From: Colwellia sp.
GTDB taxonomy: Bacteria; Pseudomonadota; Gammaproteobacteria; Enterobacterales; Alteromonadaceae
Direction: 5' to 3'
NCBI GenBank assembly: GCA_013215465.1
Contig: JABSOW010000034.1
Coordinates: 1 to 33,835 of the forward strand
Length of the DNA: 33,835 nucleotides
In this document: one piece after another, positions 1 through 8,045 of the stretch
Numbering within the stretch: position 1 is the first letter of the stretch
How the letters are laid out: every line of letters begins with the position of its first letter
Made by a program: the position numbers and the translations under genes
Notes under the pieces: generated by a model
What the model was told of the DNA's origin: nothing
What the model saw: the letters and a program-made list of their open reading frames with translations, nothing else
The model's database searches: none

Positions 1-70
1 AGAAGTGAAATGCAGTAGCGCCGATGGTAGTGTGGGAGTTCCCATGTGAGAGTAGGACATTGCTAAGCTT
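1..70 (+). rRNA. rrf: 5S ribosomal RNA, 3' part (cut by window start)
   Basis: The window opens inside a 5S rRNA. The run AGCGCCGATGGTAGTGTGGG, followed by CCCATGTGAGAGTAGGACAT, matches the 3' half of gammaproteobacterial 5S rRNA. The 5' half and presumably the 16S and 23S genes lie upstream of the window. The 3' end is placed by analogy and may be a few bases off. A strong terminator follows directly. Confidence 0.93.
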
Positions 71-81
71 CTATTTAAAGA

Positions 82-109
82 AACCCGTAGCTAACGCTAC
101 GGGTTTTTT
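82..109 (+). terminator. Rho-independent terminator of the rRNA operon
   Basis: A perfect 10-bp stem AACCCGTAGC / GCTACGGGTT with a TAAC loop is followed by a T tract. It lies about 12 nt after the 5S 3' end and should terminate the rRNA operon. Confidence 0.9.
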
Positions 110-130
110 GCTTTCTGCTTTTTAAAAATA

Positions 131-246
131 ATAACCTGATCCCATTCACCTTTTATGGCGTATCGCTTCAGAAGTAAAATGCAGTAGCGCCGATGGTTGT
201 TGTAGTAAAGCCCATGCGAGAGTGCAATAGGACATTACTAAGCCTC
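131..246 (+). pseudogene. Degenerate second 5S rRNA copy
   Basis: This stretch keeps separated blocks of 5S rRNA in the right order: AACCTGATCCCATTC, CAGAAGTAAAATGCAGTAGC, GCCGATGG, CCCATG(C)GAGAGT and AGGACATTACTAAG. Between the first two blocks is an unrelated segment (CTTTTATGGCGTATCG), and the loop region and 3' part carry many changes from the copy at 1-70. The first ~20 nt of 5S are not recognisable. It looks like a tandem 5S duplicate that has decayed, since the substitutions would break helices of a functional 5S. It still has its own terminator, so it may be transcribed by read-through. A divergent functional 5S cannot be fully excluded. Confidence 0.7.
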
Positions 247-256
247 TATTAAGAAA

Positions 257-285
257 AGCCTGATTCGAAAGAGTCGGGCTTTTTG
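257..285 (+). terminator. Rho-independent terminator after the decayed 5S copy
   Basis: A 10-bp stem AGCCTGATTC / GAGTCGGGCT (one G-U pair) closes a GAAA tetraloop and is followed by five T. It differs in sequence from the terminator at 82-109, so the 5S-terminator unit was not simply copied recently. Confidence 0.85.
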
Positions 286-324
286 CTGTTTGGGTTTTAT
301 ATCATGGGATATTAGGTTGCTTGT

Positions 325-402
325 AAAGAGACTTCCAGAATGCCGCAGTTAACTGGTGCCTGAACACCGTGTGGTTTTCTAGAGGATGCGCGGAAATATT
401 AT
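325..402 (-). repeat. Partial duplicate of the 6S RNA 3' part
   Basis: The 29-nt block at 325-353 is identical to 432-460, inside the 3' end of the 6S RNA gene. Similarity continues in order through CCTGAACACCGTGTG and GCGGAAATATTATAG, compared with GCGGAAATGTTATGC in the full gene, but with a diverged middle. The copies are 107 bp apart on the same strand. The promoter-like 5' half of 6S RNA (the TCCCTGAGCCGATA block) is absent here, so on its own it should not make a working 6S RNA. It could change the 3' end of the primary 6S transcript. Confidence 0.8.
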
Positions 403-429
403 AGTAATGTCAGATGATAATGTCAGAGA

Positions 430-614
430 GAAAAGAGACTTCCAGAATGCCGCAGTTAACCGTAGTCCTGAACACCGTGTGTTCAGGGCGGAAATGTTAT
501 GCTAACCGTAGGCTTCCCGATACGAGCCGGGCTTGCACAATAGCTAATAGTCAATTTCCTTAGGTAAAACTTATCGGCTCAGGGACATAGTCACTTACAA
601 ACATCCCAGAAGAC
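430..614 (-). ncRNA. ssrS: 6S RNA
   Basis: 6S RNA binds sigma70 RNA polymerase holoenzyme by mimicking an open promoter and down-regulates transcription in stationary phase. Read on the minus strand, the segment contains the conserved TCCCTGAGCCGATA block near its 5' end, GGGAAGCCTACGG in the middle, and GCGGCATTCTGGAAG at the 3' end. The 3' end can pair with the 5' CTTCTGGGATGTTTG (with G-U pairs) to form the closing stem. The length of about 185 nt matches known 6S RNAs. It lies immediately downstream of zapA on the same strand, the usual gammaproteobacterial arrangement. The usual next gene, fau/ygfA, is not here. The ends are estimated from pairing. Confidence 0.9.
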
Positions 615-693
615 CGGGTTATTATAACGAAAATAAGGAAAGAGGTAAGTTTTTTTTAACTGGTAGGAGCTAAGTGTTGTCAATTCAATCGTT

Positions 694-1002
694 TTACGCT
701 TGCTTCTTACTCGTCGATACTATCGCTTGTTCAATAGTTGACTGCAACAGTGCTATTTTTGCCTTATTATCCTGTTGTTCTGCTTTTAATTTATTCTGAG
801 TAGCTAATAACTCATTAGTTAAATTTAATGCAGTCATCAATATAGCTTGCTCTGGGGAGGAAATAGATTTGCAATTACTTGTTTTGGTTAAGCGTTTTGT
901 TAATTCTGCGGCAGCATTGAGTAGAGCGCTCTCTTGCCCTATAGGACAAGCGACTTTAAGTTTGCGATCAATAATGTTGATTTCAACAGAGCGTTGACTC
1001 AT
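694..1002 (-). CDS. zapA: Cell division protein ZapA
   Basis: ZapA binds FtsZ in the cytoplasm, cross-links its protofilaments and stabilises the Z ring at midcell. The 102-aa product has the expected layout. A small N-terminal globular part starts MSQRSVEINIIDRKLKVACP, with the family's bulk-hydrophobic and GQE pattern near residue 22. A long C-terminal coiled-coil helix (about residues 55-100) follows, used for tetramer formation. E. coli ZapA is 109 aa, so this is full length. 6S RNA lies downstream on the same strand and ygfB is divergent upstream, which is the classical locus and supports the call. Confidence 0.9.
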   Translation of the reverse strand: MSQRSVEINIIDRKLKVACPIGQESALLNAAAELTKRLTKTSNCKSISSPEQAILMTALNLTNELLATQNKLKAEQQDNKAKIALLQSTIEQAIVSTSKKQA

Positions 1003-1330
1003 TTATAACAATTCCAATGATAATTAACAATTTAATGACAATAACTTCCACTATAACTGTGCTGATTTTGCTATGCAAGCTAATGTAGGTTTTTATACCA
1101 ATTTCATTCAGCTATTGCCCATTTTTATTGAATAAAATCCCCCAAGACAGCATCGCCTTAAATTCCATTTATCACTATAGGTCAATCAGCTATCTTGCCC
1201 TAAATTTTTCCCCCCGCGCAACAATATTAAAAATTTAATGACACTGCTAATATGTGATTTTCATGTTTTTTGGGTGTGGCAATGTTAGGATAGTATTATA
1301 GTTTTTTTCCTTTATTTTAAGTTATTAGTC
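1003..1330. promoter_or_regulatory. Divergent intergenic region zapA / ygfB
   Basis: This 328-bp AT-rich spacer separates two divergent transcription units and must hold promoters for both. No sigma70 promoter with two good boxes was found by eye; the AT-rich TAGTATTATAG just before ygfB (about 1291-1301) is only a weak -10 candidate. No gene, hairpin or repeat stands out. Confidence 0.4.
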
Positions 1331-1921
1331 ATGTCTGAACATTCATCACCAACAAGTAAACTCGACTTCTCTTCAGCTCAAGCGGTTATTACCACCGAAA
1401 ACATTCAAACTCATGCTAGCGAAATTCATGGTGTACTCACCGGGTTAGTTTGTGCAGGTTTTACTTTTGAAGAACAAAATTACCTTGGTATGCTAAATGA
1501 CTTATTTAATAATGGCGAAGGTTTTCCCAATGCAGTAAAAGCTGTTATTAAACAGATGTATAGTGAGTTGTGGGCAGAAATACTTGACGATACTTATACT
1601 TTTCAATTGATGTTGCCTGATGATGACGATTCAATTGTTGAACGTGGTCATGCATTAAGTGTTTGGGTACAAGGTTTTAATTTAGGTTTTGGTTTACAGC
1701 AAAAAAATAGCCCTGTAACGTCAAGCGAAGTAAAAGAAGTGTTAACTGACTTTGCGGAAATAGCTAATCTGTCTGATGAAATGGAAGAAGATGAAGATAC
1801 CGAACAAGCCTATTTTGAAATTAGTGAATATGTGCGAATGTCAGCCTTATTATGTTTCACTGAGTTAGGTGCGTCTCCAACAACGGTTGATAATCAAAAC
1901 ACTAGTAATACCATTCATTAA
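1331..1921 (+). CDS. ygfB: UPF0149 family protein YgfB
   Basis: A 196-aa acidic soluble protein of the UPF0149/YgfB family. Recognisable family features are the N-terminal EIHGVLTGLVCAG segment (about residues 31-43), the HALSVWVQGFNLGFGL block in the middle (about 107-122), and the acidic stretch followed by EISEYVRMSALLCFTEL near the C-terminus. The molecular role in most bacteria is not settled; in Pseudomonas YgfB has been linked to regulation of beta-lactam resistance. It is the first gene of the ygfB-pepP-ubiH-ubiI cluster, with 20 bp to pepP, so it is probably cotranscribed. Confidence 0.88.
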   Translation: MSEHSSPTSKLDFSSAQAVITTENIQTHASEIHGVLTGLVCAGFTFEEQNYLGMLNDLFNNGEGFPNAVKAVIKQMYSELWAEILDDTYTFQLMLPDDDDSIVERGHALSVWVQGFNLGFGLQQKNSPVTSSEVKEVLTDFAEIANLSDEMEEDEDTEQAYFEISEYVRMSALLCFTELGASPTTVDNQNTSNTIH

Positions 1922-1941
1922 CACCCGTTATTAGAGAAATC

Positions 1942-3312
1942 ATGACTATTGAGCACGCAACAACGTCGAATAAATTACCTGGTATTGCTAGTTTACCGAT
2001 AAGTGATTTTAAAGTTCATCGAGCTGATTTTTTCGATAAAATGGAAAATAACAGTATCGCTTTCTTTGGCGCAGCTCAGGAAGTGACTCGTAGCAATGAT
2101 ACTGAGTACGCCTTTTGCCAAAATAAAAATTTTTATTACTTAACGGGTTTTAACGAACCCGATGCATTGCTTGTATTAGTTAAAGCAGATAATAATCAGC
2201 AATCAATATTATTTTCTTTGCCCAAAGATAAAAGCCATGAAATATGGCATGGCCGTAGAGTTGGCCAAGAGCAAGCTTGTCAGTACTATAATTTTGATAA
2301 AAGCTTTGTACTTGATGAACTCAAAAGCTTTGTGCCTGAATACTTAAATGACTTAAGCCAAATTTATTTTTGCTTTGATAACAGCGAAATGTCACAACAA
2401 GTATTCACTTGGTTATCACAAGCCAGACCTTCTGTTCGCCAAGGCACTAAAGTACCTGAGGTGTTAATTGATGCAAGCCCTATTATTAATAATTTGCGCT
2501 TAATTAAAAGTGCTAATGAAATAGCCGTAATGCGTCAAGTTAATTATATTTCGGGTTTAGCGCATCAACGAGCAATGCAAACAGCAGCAGTAGGTAAGTT
2601 TGAATACCAAATAGAAACTGAATTATTGTATGAGTTTTCTCGTCATGGTGCTCGTCATCCCGCTTACGCTAGCATAGTTGCTGGTGGTGATAACGCTAAT
2701 ATTTTACATTACACTGATAACGGTGAAACGCTACAAGACAATGAGCTGTTATTAATTGATGCAGGTGGTGAATTAGCTGGTTATGCCGCTGATATTACCC
2801 GAACATTCCCTGTTAATGGCAAGTTTACCGCCCCACAAAAATTATTATACCAACTTGTGCTTGATACCCAGTTAGCGGTGATCGCAGCGATCAAACCGGG
2901 TATTACTTTCGCAAAGTTAAATGAAATAGCGAATGAATGTTTAACGCAGGGGTTAATTGAGCTAGCTATTTTATCAGGTGACTTAAGGCAATTACTTATT
3001 GATAAAGCGTGTAAAAAATACTTTATTCATGGCTTAGGTCACTGGCTTGGGCTAGACGTGCACGATGTGGGTGACTATCATTTTAATGAAAAAAAAGAGC
3101 AATGTCGTGAGTTTGTTGCCGGTATGGTGTTAACCATTGAGCCAGGGCTTTATATGCCTATTGACGATAATGATTTAGAGAAAGAATGGCGCGGTATTGG
3201 TATTCGCATTGAAGATAATATTGTTGTAACCGAGCAAGGTTATGAAAACCTAACGGTTAATTCGCCAAGAACGATTGTTGAAATTGAAACTTTGATGAAA
3301 AAGAAAGTATAA
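1942..3312 (+). CDS. pepP: Xaa-Pro aminopeptidase (aminopeptidase P)
   Basis: Cytoplasmic metalloenzyme releasing the N-terminal residue from peptides with proline at position 2. The 456-aa protein has the N-terminal creatinase-like domain (about 20-180) and the C-terminal pita-bread catalytic domain. The dinuclear metal ligands are all visible: D273 in LLIDAGGEL, D284 in YAADITRTFP, H367 in HGLGHWLGLDVHD, E400 in LTIEPGLYM and E424 in GIRIEDNIVV. Length is close to E. coli PepP (441 aa). It sits between ygfB and ubiH as in E. coli. Confidence 0.95.
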   Translation: MTIEHATTSNKLPGIASLPISDFKVHRADFFDKMENNSIAFFGAAQEVTRSNDTEYAFCQNKNFYYLTGFNEPDALLVLVKADNNQQSILFSLPKDKSHEIWHGRRVGQEQACQYYNFDKSFVLDELKSFVPEYLNDLSQIYFCFDNSEMSQQVFTWLSQARPSVRQGTKVPEVLIDASPIINNLRLIKSANEIAVMRQVNYISGLAHQRAMQTAAVGKFEYQIETELLYEFSRHGARHPAYASIVAGGDNANILHYTDNGETLQDNELLLIDAGGELAGYAADITRTFPVNGKFTAPQKLLYQLVLDTQLAVIAAIKPGITFAKLNEIANECLTQGLIELAILSGDLRQLLIDKACKKYFIHGLGHWLGLDVHDVGDYHFNEKKEQCREFVAGMVLTIEPGLYMPIDDNDLEKEWRGIGIRIEDNIVVTEQGYENLTVNSPRTIVEIETLMKKKV

Positions 3313-3376
3313 ATATTTCGTTAAAAATAGCATAAAGGCAATATCAAATAAAAGTACCAACAAAGTAACAACAAAC

Positions 3377-4735
3377 ATGAGCAATAATAAAAAAAATTTC
3401 GATGTAATCATCTCTGGCGGCGGCTTATCAGGGAGTTTAATGGCATTAAGCTTAGCTGATTTAACCAAAGCTGATGGCAGCTTATTATCAATTGCCATCA
3501 TTGAAACAAACAAGCCTGAAGCGAACGAGTCCGAAGCCAACAGATCCGAAATCACTGCGCTTGCAGAGCATAAAGCAACACAACACCATAATACCCCCCC
3601 TTTGTTTGATGATCGAGTATTGGCGTTATCTCATGCTAGCGCCAAATATCTTGACAGTGTTGATGTGTGGCAGCACTTATCAGCTGATGCTTGCCCGATT
3701 GAAAAAATTGATATTTCAGATCGTGGTCATTACGGTAAAGCCCGTATCGAAGCAGAAGAGCACTGTGTATCTGCATTAGGCTATGTTATTGCGATGGCTA
3801 AAATCGGCGAAGGTCAATTGAAAGTATTAGCCAGTAAATCTAATGTGCAGTGGTTTAGTCCTGACACTATTACCGATATTAACTGGCAGCCAGACAATGA
3901 ACGTCTTTGTGAACAGGATCATGGGCTAAGTAGCAGGGTAGGTCTTACAGAAGGCAATACAGTAAATAATAGTGTGGTTGACGTGACACTTAGCTCTGGC
4001 AACATATTAAAAACAAGCTTATTACTTGCCTGCGATGGCGCTAACTCTCCGTGTCGACAATTAGCGAATATTGAAGTAAACAAAAGTGATTATCAGCAAG
4101 TGGCACTTATTGCTAATGTGGCCACCAAACAAGCACACAGTAATAAAGCTTTTGAACGCTTTACTGAGTTTGGCCCCATTGCCATGTTGCCCTTGGTTGC
4201 GTTAAAAAATCAGAAAAATCGTTGCTCACTAGTATGGACTATGTCAGCACAGCAAGGTGAGCAGCTATTAGCCCTGAGTGATGATGAATTTAGTTGTCAG
4301 CTTGAATTAGCCTTTGGCAGTTGGCTTGGTGCCATAACTCAGGTAGGTAAGCGCGATGTTTATCCGTTAGTACTTTTACAAGCCAAGCAGCAAACCTATC
4401 ATCGGTTGGCGCTAATTGGTAATGCTGCGCACACCATTCACCCTATTGCTGGGCAAGGCTTTAATTTAGGCTTACGCGACGTGCAATTGATGGCTAGCTT
4501 GATAGAACAACAACTTAAAAGCCAAACTGATATTGGCAGTTTTTCCTTACTTAATGAATATTCACAACAACGTGAACAAGATCAAAAACAAATCATAACG
4601 TTAACTGATTCCCTCGTTACCTTGTTTGCTAATAATCTACCGCCTTTGGTTGCTGGCAGAAATGCCGGCTTAAAAATAATGAATTATTTGCAGCCTTTAA
4701 AAAATACCTTGGTGAATAAGTTAATGGGCTATTAA
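3377..4735 (+). CDS. ubiH: 2-octaprenyl-6-methoxyphenol hydroxylase (UbiH)
   Basis: FAD-dependent aromatic hydroxylase of ubiquinone synthesis, acting at the inner membrane. The 452-aa protein has the N-terminal FAD-binding GxGxxG-type motif (SGGGLSGSL, about residues 14-22), the FDDRVLALSHAS segment, DGANSPCRQ, and the UbiH-family GNAAHTIHPIAGQGFNLGLRD signature. It is longer than E. coli UbiH (392 aa). Extra residues lie in a polar insert at about 40-75, rich in E, A, N and H, and in a linker at about 180-200 in the middle of the FAD domain. The spacer to pepP is 64 bp and to the paralogue ubiI 11 bp, the usual order. UbiH rather than UbiF/UbiI is assigned from gene order and the NAAHTIHPIAGQGF variant. 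Confidence 0.88.
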   Translation: MSNNKKNFDVIISGGGLSGSLMALSLADLTKADGSLLSIAIIETNKPEANESEANRSEITALAEHKATQHHNTPPLFDDRVLALSHASAKYLDSVDVWQHLSADACPIEKIDISDRGHYGKARIEAEEHCVSALGYVIAMAKIGEGQLKVLASKSNVQWFSPDTITDINWQPDNERLCEQDHGLSSRVGLTEGNTVNNSVVDVTLSSGNILKTSLLLACDGANSPCRQLANIEVNKSDYQQVALIANVATKQAHSNKAFERFTEFGPIAMLPLVALKNQKNRCSLVWTMSAQQGEQLLALSDDEFSCQLELAFGSWLGAITQVGKRDVYPLVLLQAKQQTYHRLALIGNAAHTIHPIAGQGFNLGLRDVQLMASLIEQQLKSQTDIGSFSLLNEYSQQREQDQKQIITLTDSLVTLFANNLPPLVAGRNAGLKIMNYLQPLKNTLVNKLMGY

Positions 4736-4746
4736 AGAGATAAACA

Positions 4747-6015
4747 ATGCAAAAATTTGATGTATTAATTGTTGGTGCTGGCATGGTGGGTTTAACGTTA
4801 GCGTTAGCATTAAGAAAAACCACCGATCTTAAAATTGCCATTGCTGACACTCTACCTGTCAACGCCTTAACACCAGAGCCAGAGGTAAGAGTTAGTGCTA
4901 TCAATATTGCTAGCCAAACCCTGTTTGATAACTTAGAGGTTTGGCCTGATATTCAATCAAATCGCCTGCAACCTTATCAAAAAATGCATATTTGGGATAA
5001 GGATGGTTTAGGTAAGTTAGATTTTTCTGTCGATGACTTAGGCAGCTTTCTCCATAATGAAAACCTCGGTTGGATTATTGAAAACAAGGTGATCCGCAAT
5101 GCCCTATGGCAAAAAGCTCAAGCTGACGAAGGAATTCGTTTTTTCACTGATCATAAGCTAGCGAGTATGGCAGAAGGAGATAGCGAGGTATTTGTTAGTT
5201 TTGATGCCCCTATTGAAGCGAGTCAAGGCAGACAAGCTCCCTTAATTGCAAAACTAGTTGTTGGCGCTGACGGTGCCAATTCATGGGTACGAAAACAAAT
5301 AGACAGCCCGATGATCACTAGAGATTATGATCATCATGCTATTGTGGCGACAATAAAGTGCTCGCAAGGCCATGAAAACACGGCTTGGCAAGTGTTTTTG
5401 CCAACTGGCCCTTTAGCATTTCTACCACTTTTTCCACCAAACAATGACACCTGCTCTATTGTTTATTCAACATCTCCTGAAGAAGCTAAACGGCTAACGG
5501 CGCTTACGGCAATAGACTTTGCTAAAGAGCTAACAGCAGCGAGTGATGGTAAGCTAGGCACCATTGAGTTAGTTAGTGAACGTTTTACTCATCCACTAAC
5601 CATGCGTTTGGCCCAAGACTTTGTCAAAGGTAGAACAGTGCTTATTGGCGATGCTGCCCACACTATTCACCCCCTTGCAGGGCAAGGTGTTAACCTTGGC
5701 TTATTGGATGCTGCCGCCTTAGCACAAAGCATTACTTCGTTAATTACCGAGCAAGGCTCAATAGATAAAAACTTAGCCTCGCCACGTGTTTTAAAAGCTT
5801 TTTCACGGGCACGAAAAAGTGAAGCTACCGAGATGATTGCGGCTATGGAAGCAATAAAGCAAACTTTTAGTGTTCAGCAGCCTGGGGTTAAATTGTTACG
5901 CGGTATAGGTATAAGCTTACTTGATAAGCTTAAGCCAGCTAAAAAAATATTAATAGAACAAGCACTTGGCCTTAAAAGTAACTTACCTGAACTAGCACAA
6001 AGGAAGCTAAACTAG
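4747..6015 (+). CDS. ubiI: Ubiquinone C5-hydroxylase UbiI (VisC) family
   Basis: FAD-dependent monooxygenase, a paralogue of UbiH, which in E. coli hydroxylates C5 of the ubiquinone precursor ring. The 422-aa product shows the N-terminal VGAGMVGLTLALAL dinucleotide motif (about 9-22), VVGADGANSWVRKQ (about 173-186) for FAD/NADPH handling, and the family signature LIGDAAHTIHPLAGQGVNLG (about 299-318). It follows ubiH by 11 bp and ends the cluster. Family members differ in which ring carbon they modify, so the exact position rests on synteny. Confidence 0.87.
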   Translation: MQKFDVLIVGAGMVGLTLALALRKTTDLKIAIADTLPVNALTPEPEVRVSAINIASQTLFDNLEVWPDIQSNRLQPYQKMHIWDKDGLGKLDFSVDDLGSFLHNENLGWIIENKVIRNALWQKAQADEGIRFFTDHKLASMAEGDSEVFVSFDAPIEASQGRQAPLIAKLVVGADGANSWVRKQIDSPMITRDYDHHAIVATIKCSQGHENTAWQVFLPTGPLAFLPLFPPNNDTCSIVYSTSPEEAKRLTALTAIDFAKELTAASDGKLGTIELVSERFTHPLTMRLAQDFVKGRTVLIGDAAHTIHPLAGQGVNLGLLDAAALAQSITSLITEQGSIDKNLASPRVLKAFSRARKSEATEMIAAMEAIKQTFSVQQPGVKLLRGIGISLLDKLKPAKKILIEQALGLKSNLPELAQRKLN

Positions 6016-6259
6016 GTAGCTGAATAAAACAGTAAAAAAAATGCATAAAATTAATCCCTGCTATCGGCCAGTTAACTCATTAAAACTGGTGTATAATTTC
6101 AAAATACTAAAGTTTTTGAAATTTAATTCTGATTTTGTTGTTAAGTTGGTTTTTAATTTGAAATGTGCAATTATATTTTGTTGAATAGGGTTAAGCCAAC
6201 GGCTATAATTAACGCAATCTAAAAACAAATACTTGGCTGACTTACTTTAGGTATTACTT
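6016..6259 (+). promoter_or_regulatory. gcvT upstream region
   Basis: This 244-bp AT-rich spacer must carry the promoter of the glycine cleavage genes. A TATAAT hexamer at 6092-6097 would give a leader of about 150 nt, but no good -35 box is visible 15-18 bp upstream. I looked for glycine-riboswitch aptamer motifs and saw none. No terminator with a clear T tract follows ubiI. Confidence 0.35.
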
Positions 6260-7348
6260 ATGACGAACAAAACCGTACTGCACGCAAAACACTTAGCATC
6301 TGGCGCTAAAATGGTTGATTTTTATGGCTGGGAAATGCCAATTAACTATGGCTCGCAAATAGAAGAGCATCATGCTGTTCGTCAACATGCGGGTATGTTT
6401 GATGTTTCTCATATGACCATTGTTGATATACAAGGCAGCGACGCGAAAGCTTTTTTACGCCATTTAGTGATCAATGATGTGGCCAAATTAACGGTTGCCG
6501 GTAAAGCGTTGTATACCGGTATGTTAAATGAAGAAGGTGGCGTGATTGATGATTTGATCATTTATTTCTTCTCTGATACTAACTATCGCTTAGTGGTAAA
6601 TTCTGCAACCCGCGAAAAAGATCTCGCCTGGATGAATAAGCAAGCGAACGGCTTTGAACTGACGATTACAGAACGCCCTGAATTTGGCATGATTGCCGTA
6701 CAAGGCCCAGAAGCTAAAGCTAAAGTTGCCCAGTTACTTACCGCAGAGCAACTGGTCGCGGTTGAAGGAATGAAACCCTTTTTTGGCGTACAAGTGGGCG
6801 ATTTATTCATCGCCACTACCGGTTATACCGGCGAAGATGGCTATGAAATTATAGTTCCTGAGAGTGCCGCGGAAGATTTTTGGCAAAAACTATTAGCTGT
6901 AGGGGTTACCCCATGTGGTTTAGGTGCTCGTGATACTTTACGTTTAGAAGCAGGTATGAATCTTTATGGCTTAGACATGGATGAAACTGTCTCGCCATTA
7001 GCCGCTAACATGGCTTGGACCATAAGTTGGGAGCCAAGTGAACGTAACTTTATTGGCCGTGATGTATTAACGGCGCAAAAAGCTGCGGGCACACAAGCTA
7101 AATTAGTCGGTTTAGTGCTGACAGAAAAAGGTGTATTACGTGCTCATCAAGTAGTGATTACCGAGTTTGGTAAAGGTGAGATTACTTCGGGTACATTTTC
7201 TCCTACTTTAGGGCACAGTGTTGCCTTAGCGCGAGTTCCACGTAGCGTAAAAGTAGGTGACATTGTCGAAGTTGAAATGCGTAAAAAATTAGTGAAAGTA
7301 CAGGTAACAAAACCTAGCTTTGTCCGTAATGGCAAGAAAGTCTTTTAA
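6260..7348 (+). CDS. gcvT: Aminomethyltransferase (glycine cleavage T protein)
   Basis: T protein of the glycine cleavage system; it moves the aminomethyl carbon from lipoyl-H protein to tetrahydrofolate, releasing ammonia. The 362-aa sequence has the hallmark N-terminus ([32 protein letters not shown]), the folate-site region ([29 protein letters not shown]) and the C-terminal barrel ([19 protein letters not shown]). Length equals E. coli GcvT (364 aa). It leads a gcvT-gcvH-gcvP cluster on one strand. Confidence 0.96.
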   Translation: MTNKTVLHAKHLASGAKMVDFYGWEMPINYGSQIEEHHAVRQHAGMFDVSHMTIVDIQGSDAKAFLRHLVINDVAKLTVAGKALYTGMLNEEGGVIDDLIIYFFSDTNYRLVVNSATREKDLAWMNKQANGFELTITERPEFGMIAVQGPEAKAKVAQLLTAEQLVAVEGMKPFFGVQVGDLFIATTGYTGEDGYEIIVPESAAEDFWQKLLAVGVTPCGLGARDTLRLEAGMNLYGLDMDETVSPLAANMAWTISWEPSERNFIGRDVLTAQKAAGTQAKLVGLVLTEKGVLRAHQVVITEFGKGEITSGTFSPTLGHSVALARVPRSVKVGDIVEVEMRKKLVKVQVTKPSFVRNGKKVF

Positions 7349-7452
7349 TTGAATATATCAATAGATGCTCTATGATTAAATGGGGCAGCTAAGCCAACTA
7401 ATTAATAATAAAATTTAAACGAATTTAAGAATTTAACCAATAGGAAAATAAA

Positions 7453-7842
7453 ATGAGCAACATTCCTTCAGAATTAAAATATGCAACATCACATGAATGG
7501 GTACGCAACGAAGGTAACGGTATTATTACTGTTGGCATTACCGAACACGCCCAAGATCTTTTAGGCGATATGGTGTTTGTTGAATTACCTGATGTTGGCG
7601 ATAACGTTAGCACTGGCGATGATATTTGTGTTGCTGAATCAGTAAAAGCGGCATCAGACATTTATGCGCCAGTGACAGGTGAAATTATTGAAGTAAATGA
7701 AGAGCTAGAAGATTCACCAGAACTCGTTAATTCAGATGCTTTTGGTGGCGGTTGGTTATTCAAAATGAAGATGGAAGATGCTGGCGAATTAGAAAGCCTT
7801 TTAGATGCTAAAGGGTATGCTAATTCTATCGACCAAGACTAA
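7453..7842 (+). CDS. gcvH: Glycine cleavage system H protein
   Basis: Lipoyl carrier that shuttles the aminomethyl group between the P, T and L proteins. At 129 aa it is the normal length. The lipoylation site is K65 in [13 protein letters not shown], with the typical N-terminal [10 protein letters not shown] and the [12 protein letters not shown] strand. The start is preceded by AATAGGAAAATAAA, with AGGA as ribosome binding site. The 104-bp gap after gcvT shows no clear terminator. Confidence 0.96.
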   Translation: MSNIPSELKYATSHEWVRNEGNGIITVGITEHAQDLLGDMVFVELPDVGDNVSTGDDICVAESVKAASDIYAPVTGEIIEVNEELEDSPELVNSDAFGGGWLFKMKMEDAGELESLLDAKGYANSIDQD

Positions 7843-7865
7843 TTTTCGGTCACATTCTTCTTTTA

Positions 7866-7943
7866 TGCTGCGTTGCTTTCGTTATTCGTCTAAATCACTT
7901 AGTACACTAAGCTCAGTAGACTCATAACTTCAGCAGCCTTGCC
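7866..7943. repeat. Long imperfect hairpin between gcvH and gcvP
   Basis: The two halves are imperfect reverse complements around a centre near CTTAGTACACTAAG (about 7898-7911). The left arm TTATTCGTCTAAATCACTTA pairs with a right arm ending TAGACTCATAAC, and the outer GCTGCGTTGC pairs loosely with GCAGCCTTGC. The stem is roughly 35 bp with several mismatches. It resembles small palindromic repeat elements common in Colwelliaceae (from memory, unverified). It is not a clear terminator because no T tract follows. Confidence 0.5.
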
Positions 7944-7983
7944 TAAAAATCGACTGTTTACGAAAATCGAAAGCTCAATGATT

Positions 7984-8016
7984 AAGCCTCTGACAAAACG
8001 TTTGGGGCTTTCTTTT
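7984..8016 (+). terminator. Possible weak terminator or attenuator before gcvP
   Basis: AAGCCTC at 7984 can pair with GGGGCTT (8004-8010, one G-U pair) across a 13-nt loop, followed by a broken T-rich run TCTTTTATTT. It ends about 30 nt before gcvP. It could reduce read-through from gcvTH into gcvP, or be chance. Confidence 0.3.
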
Positions 8017-8045
8017 ATTTGTAAAACTATTTAAGTGAAACTGTT

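Noticed and set aside
3250..3555. Minus-strand open frame of 101 codons overlapping pepP and ubiH
   Set aside because: It is antisense to the ends of two well-identified genes and has no family resemblance.
6016..6259. Glycine riboswitch before gcvT
   Set aside because: The long leader invites it, but the conserved aptamer motifs are not seen.
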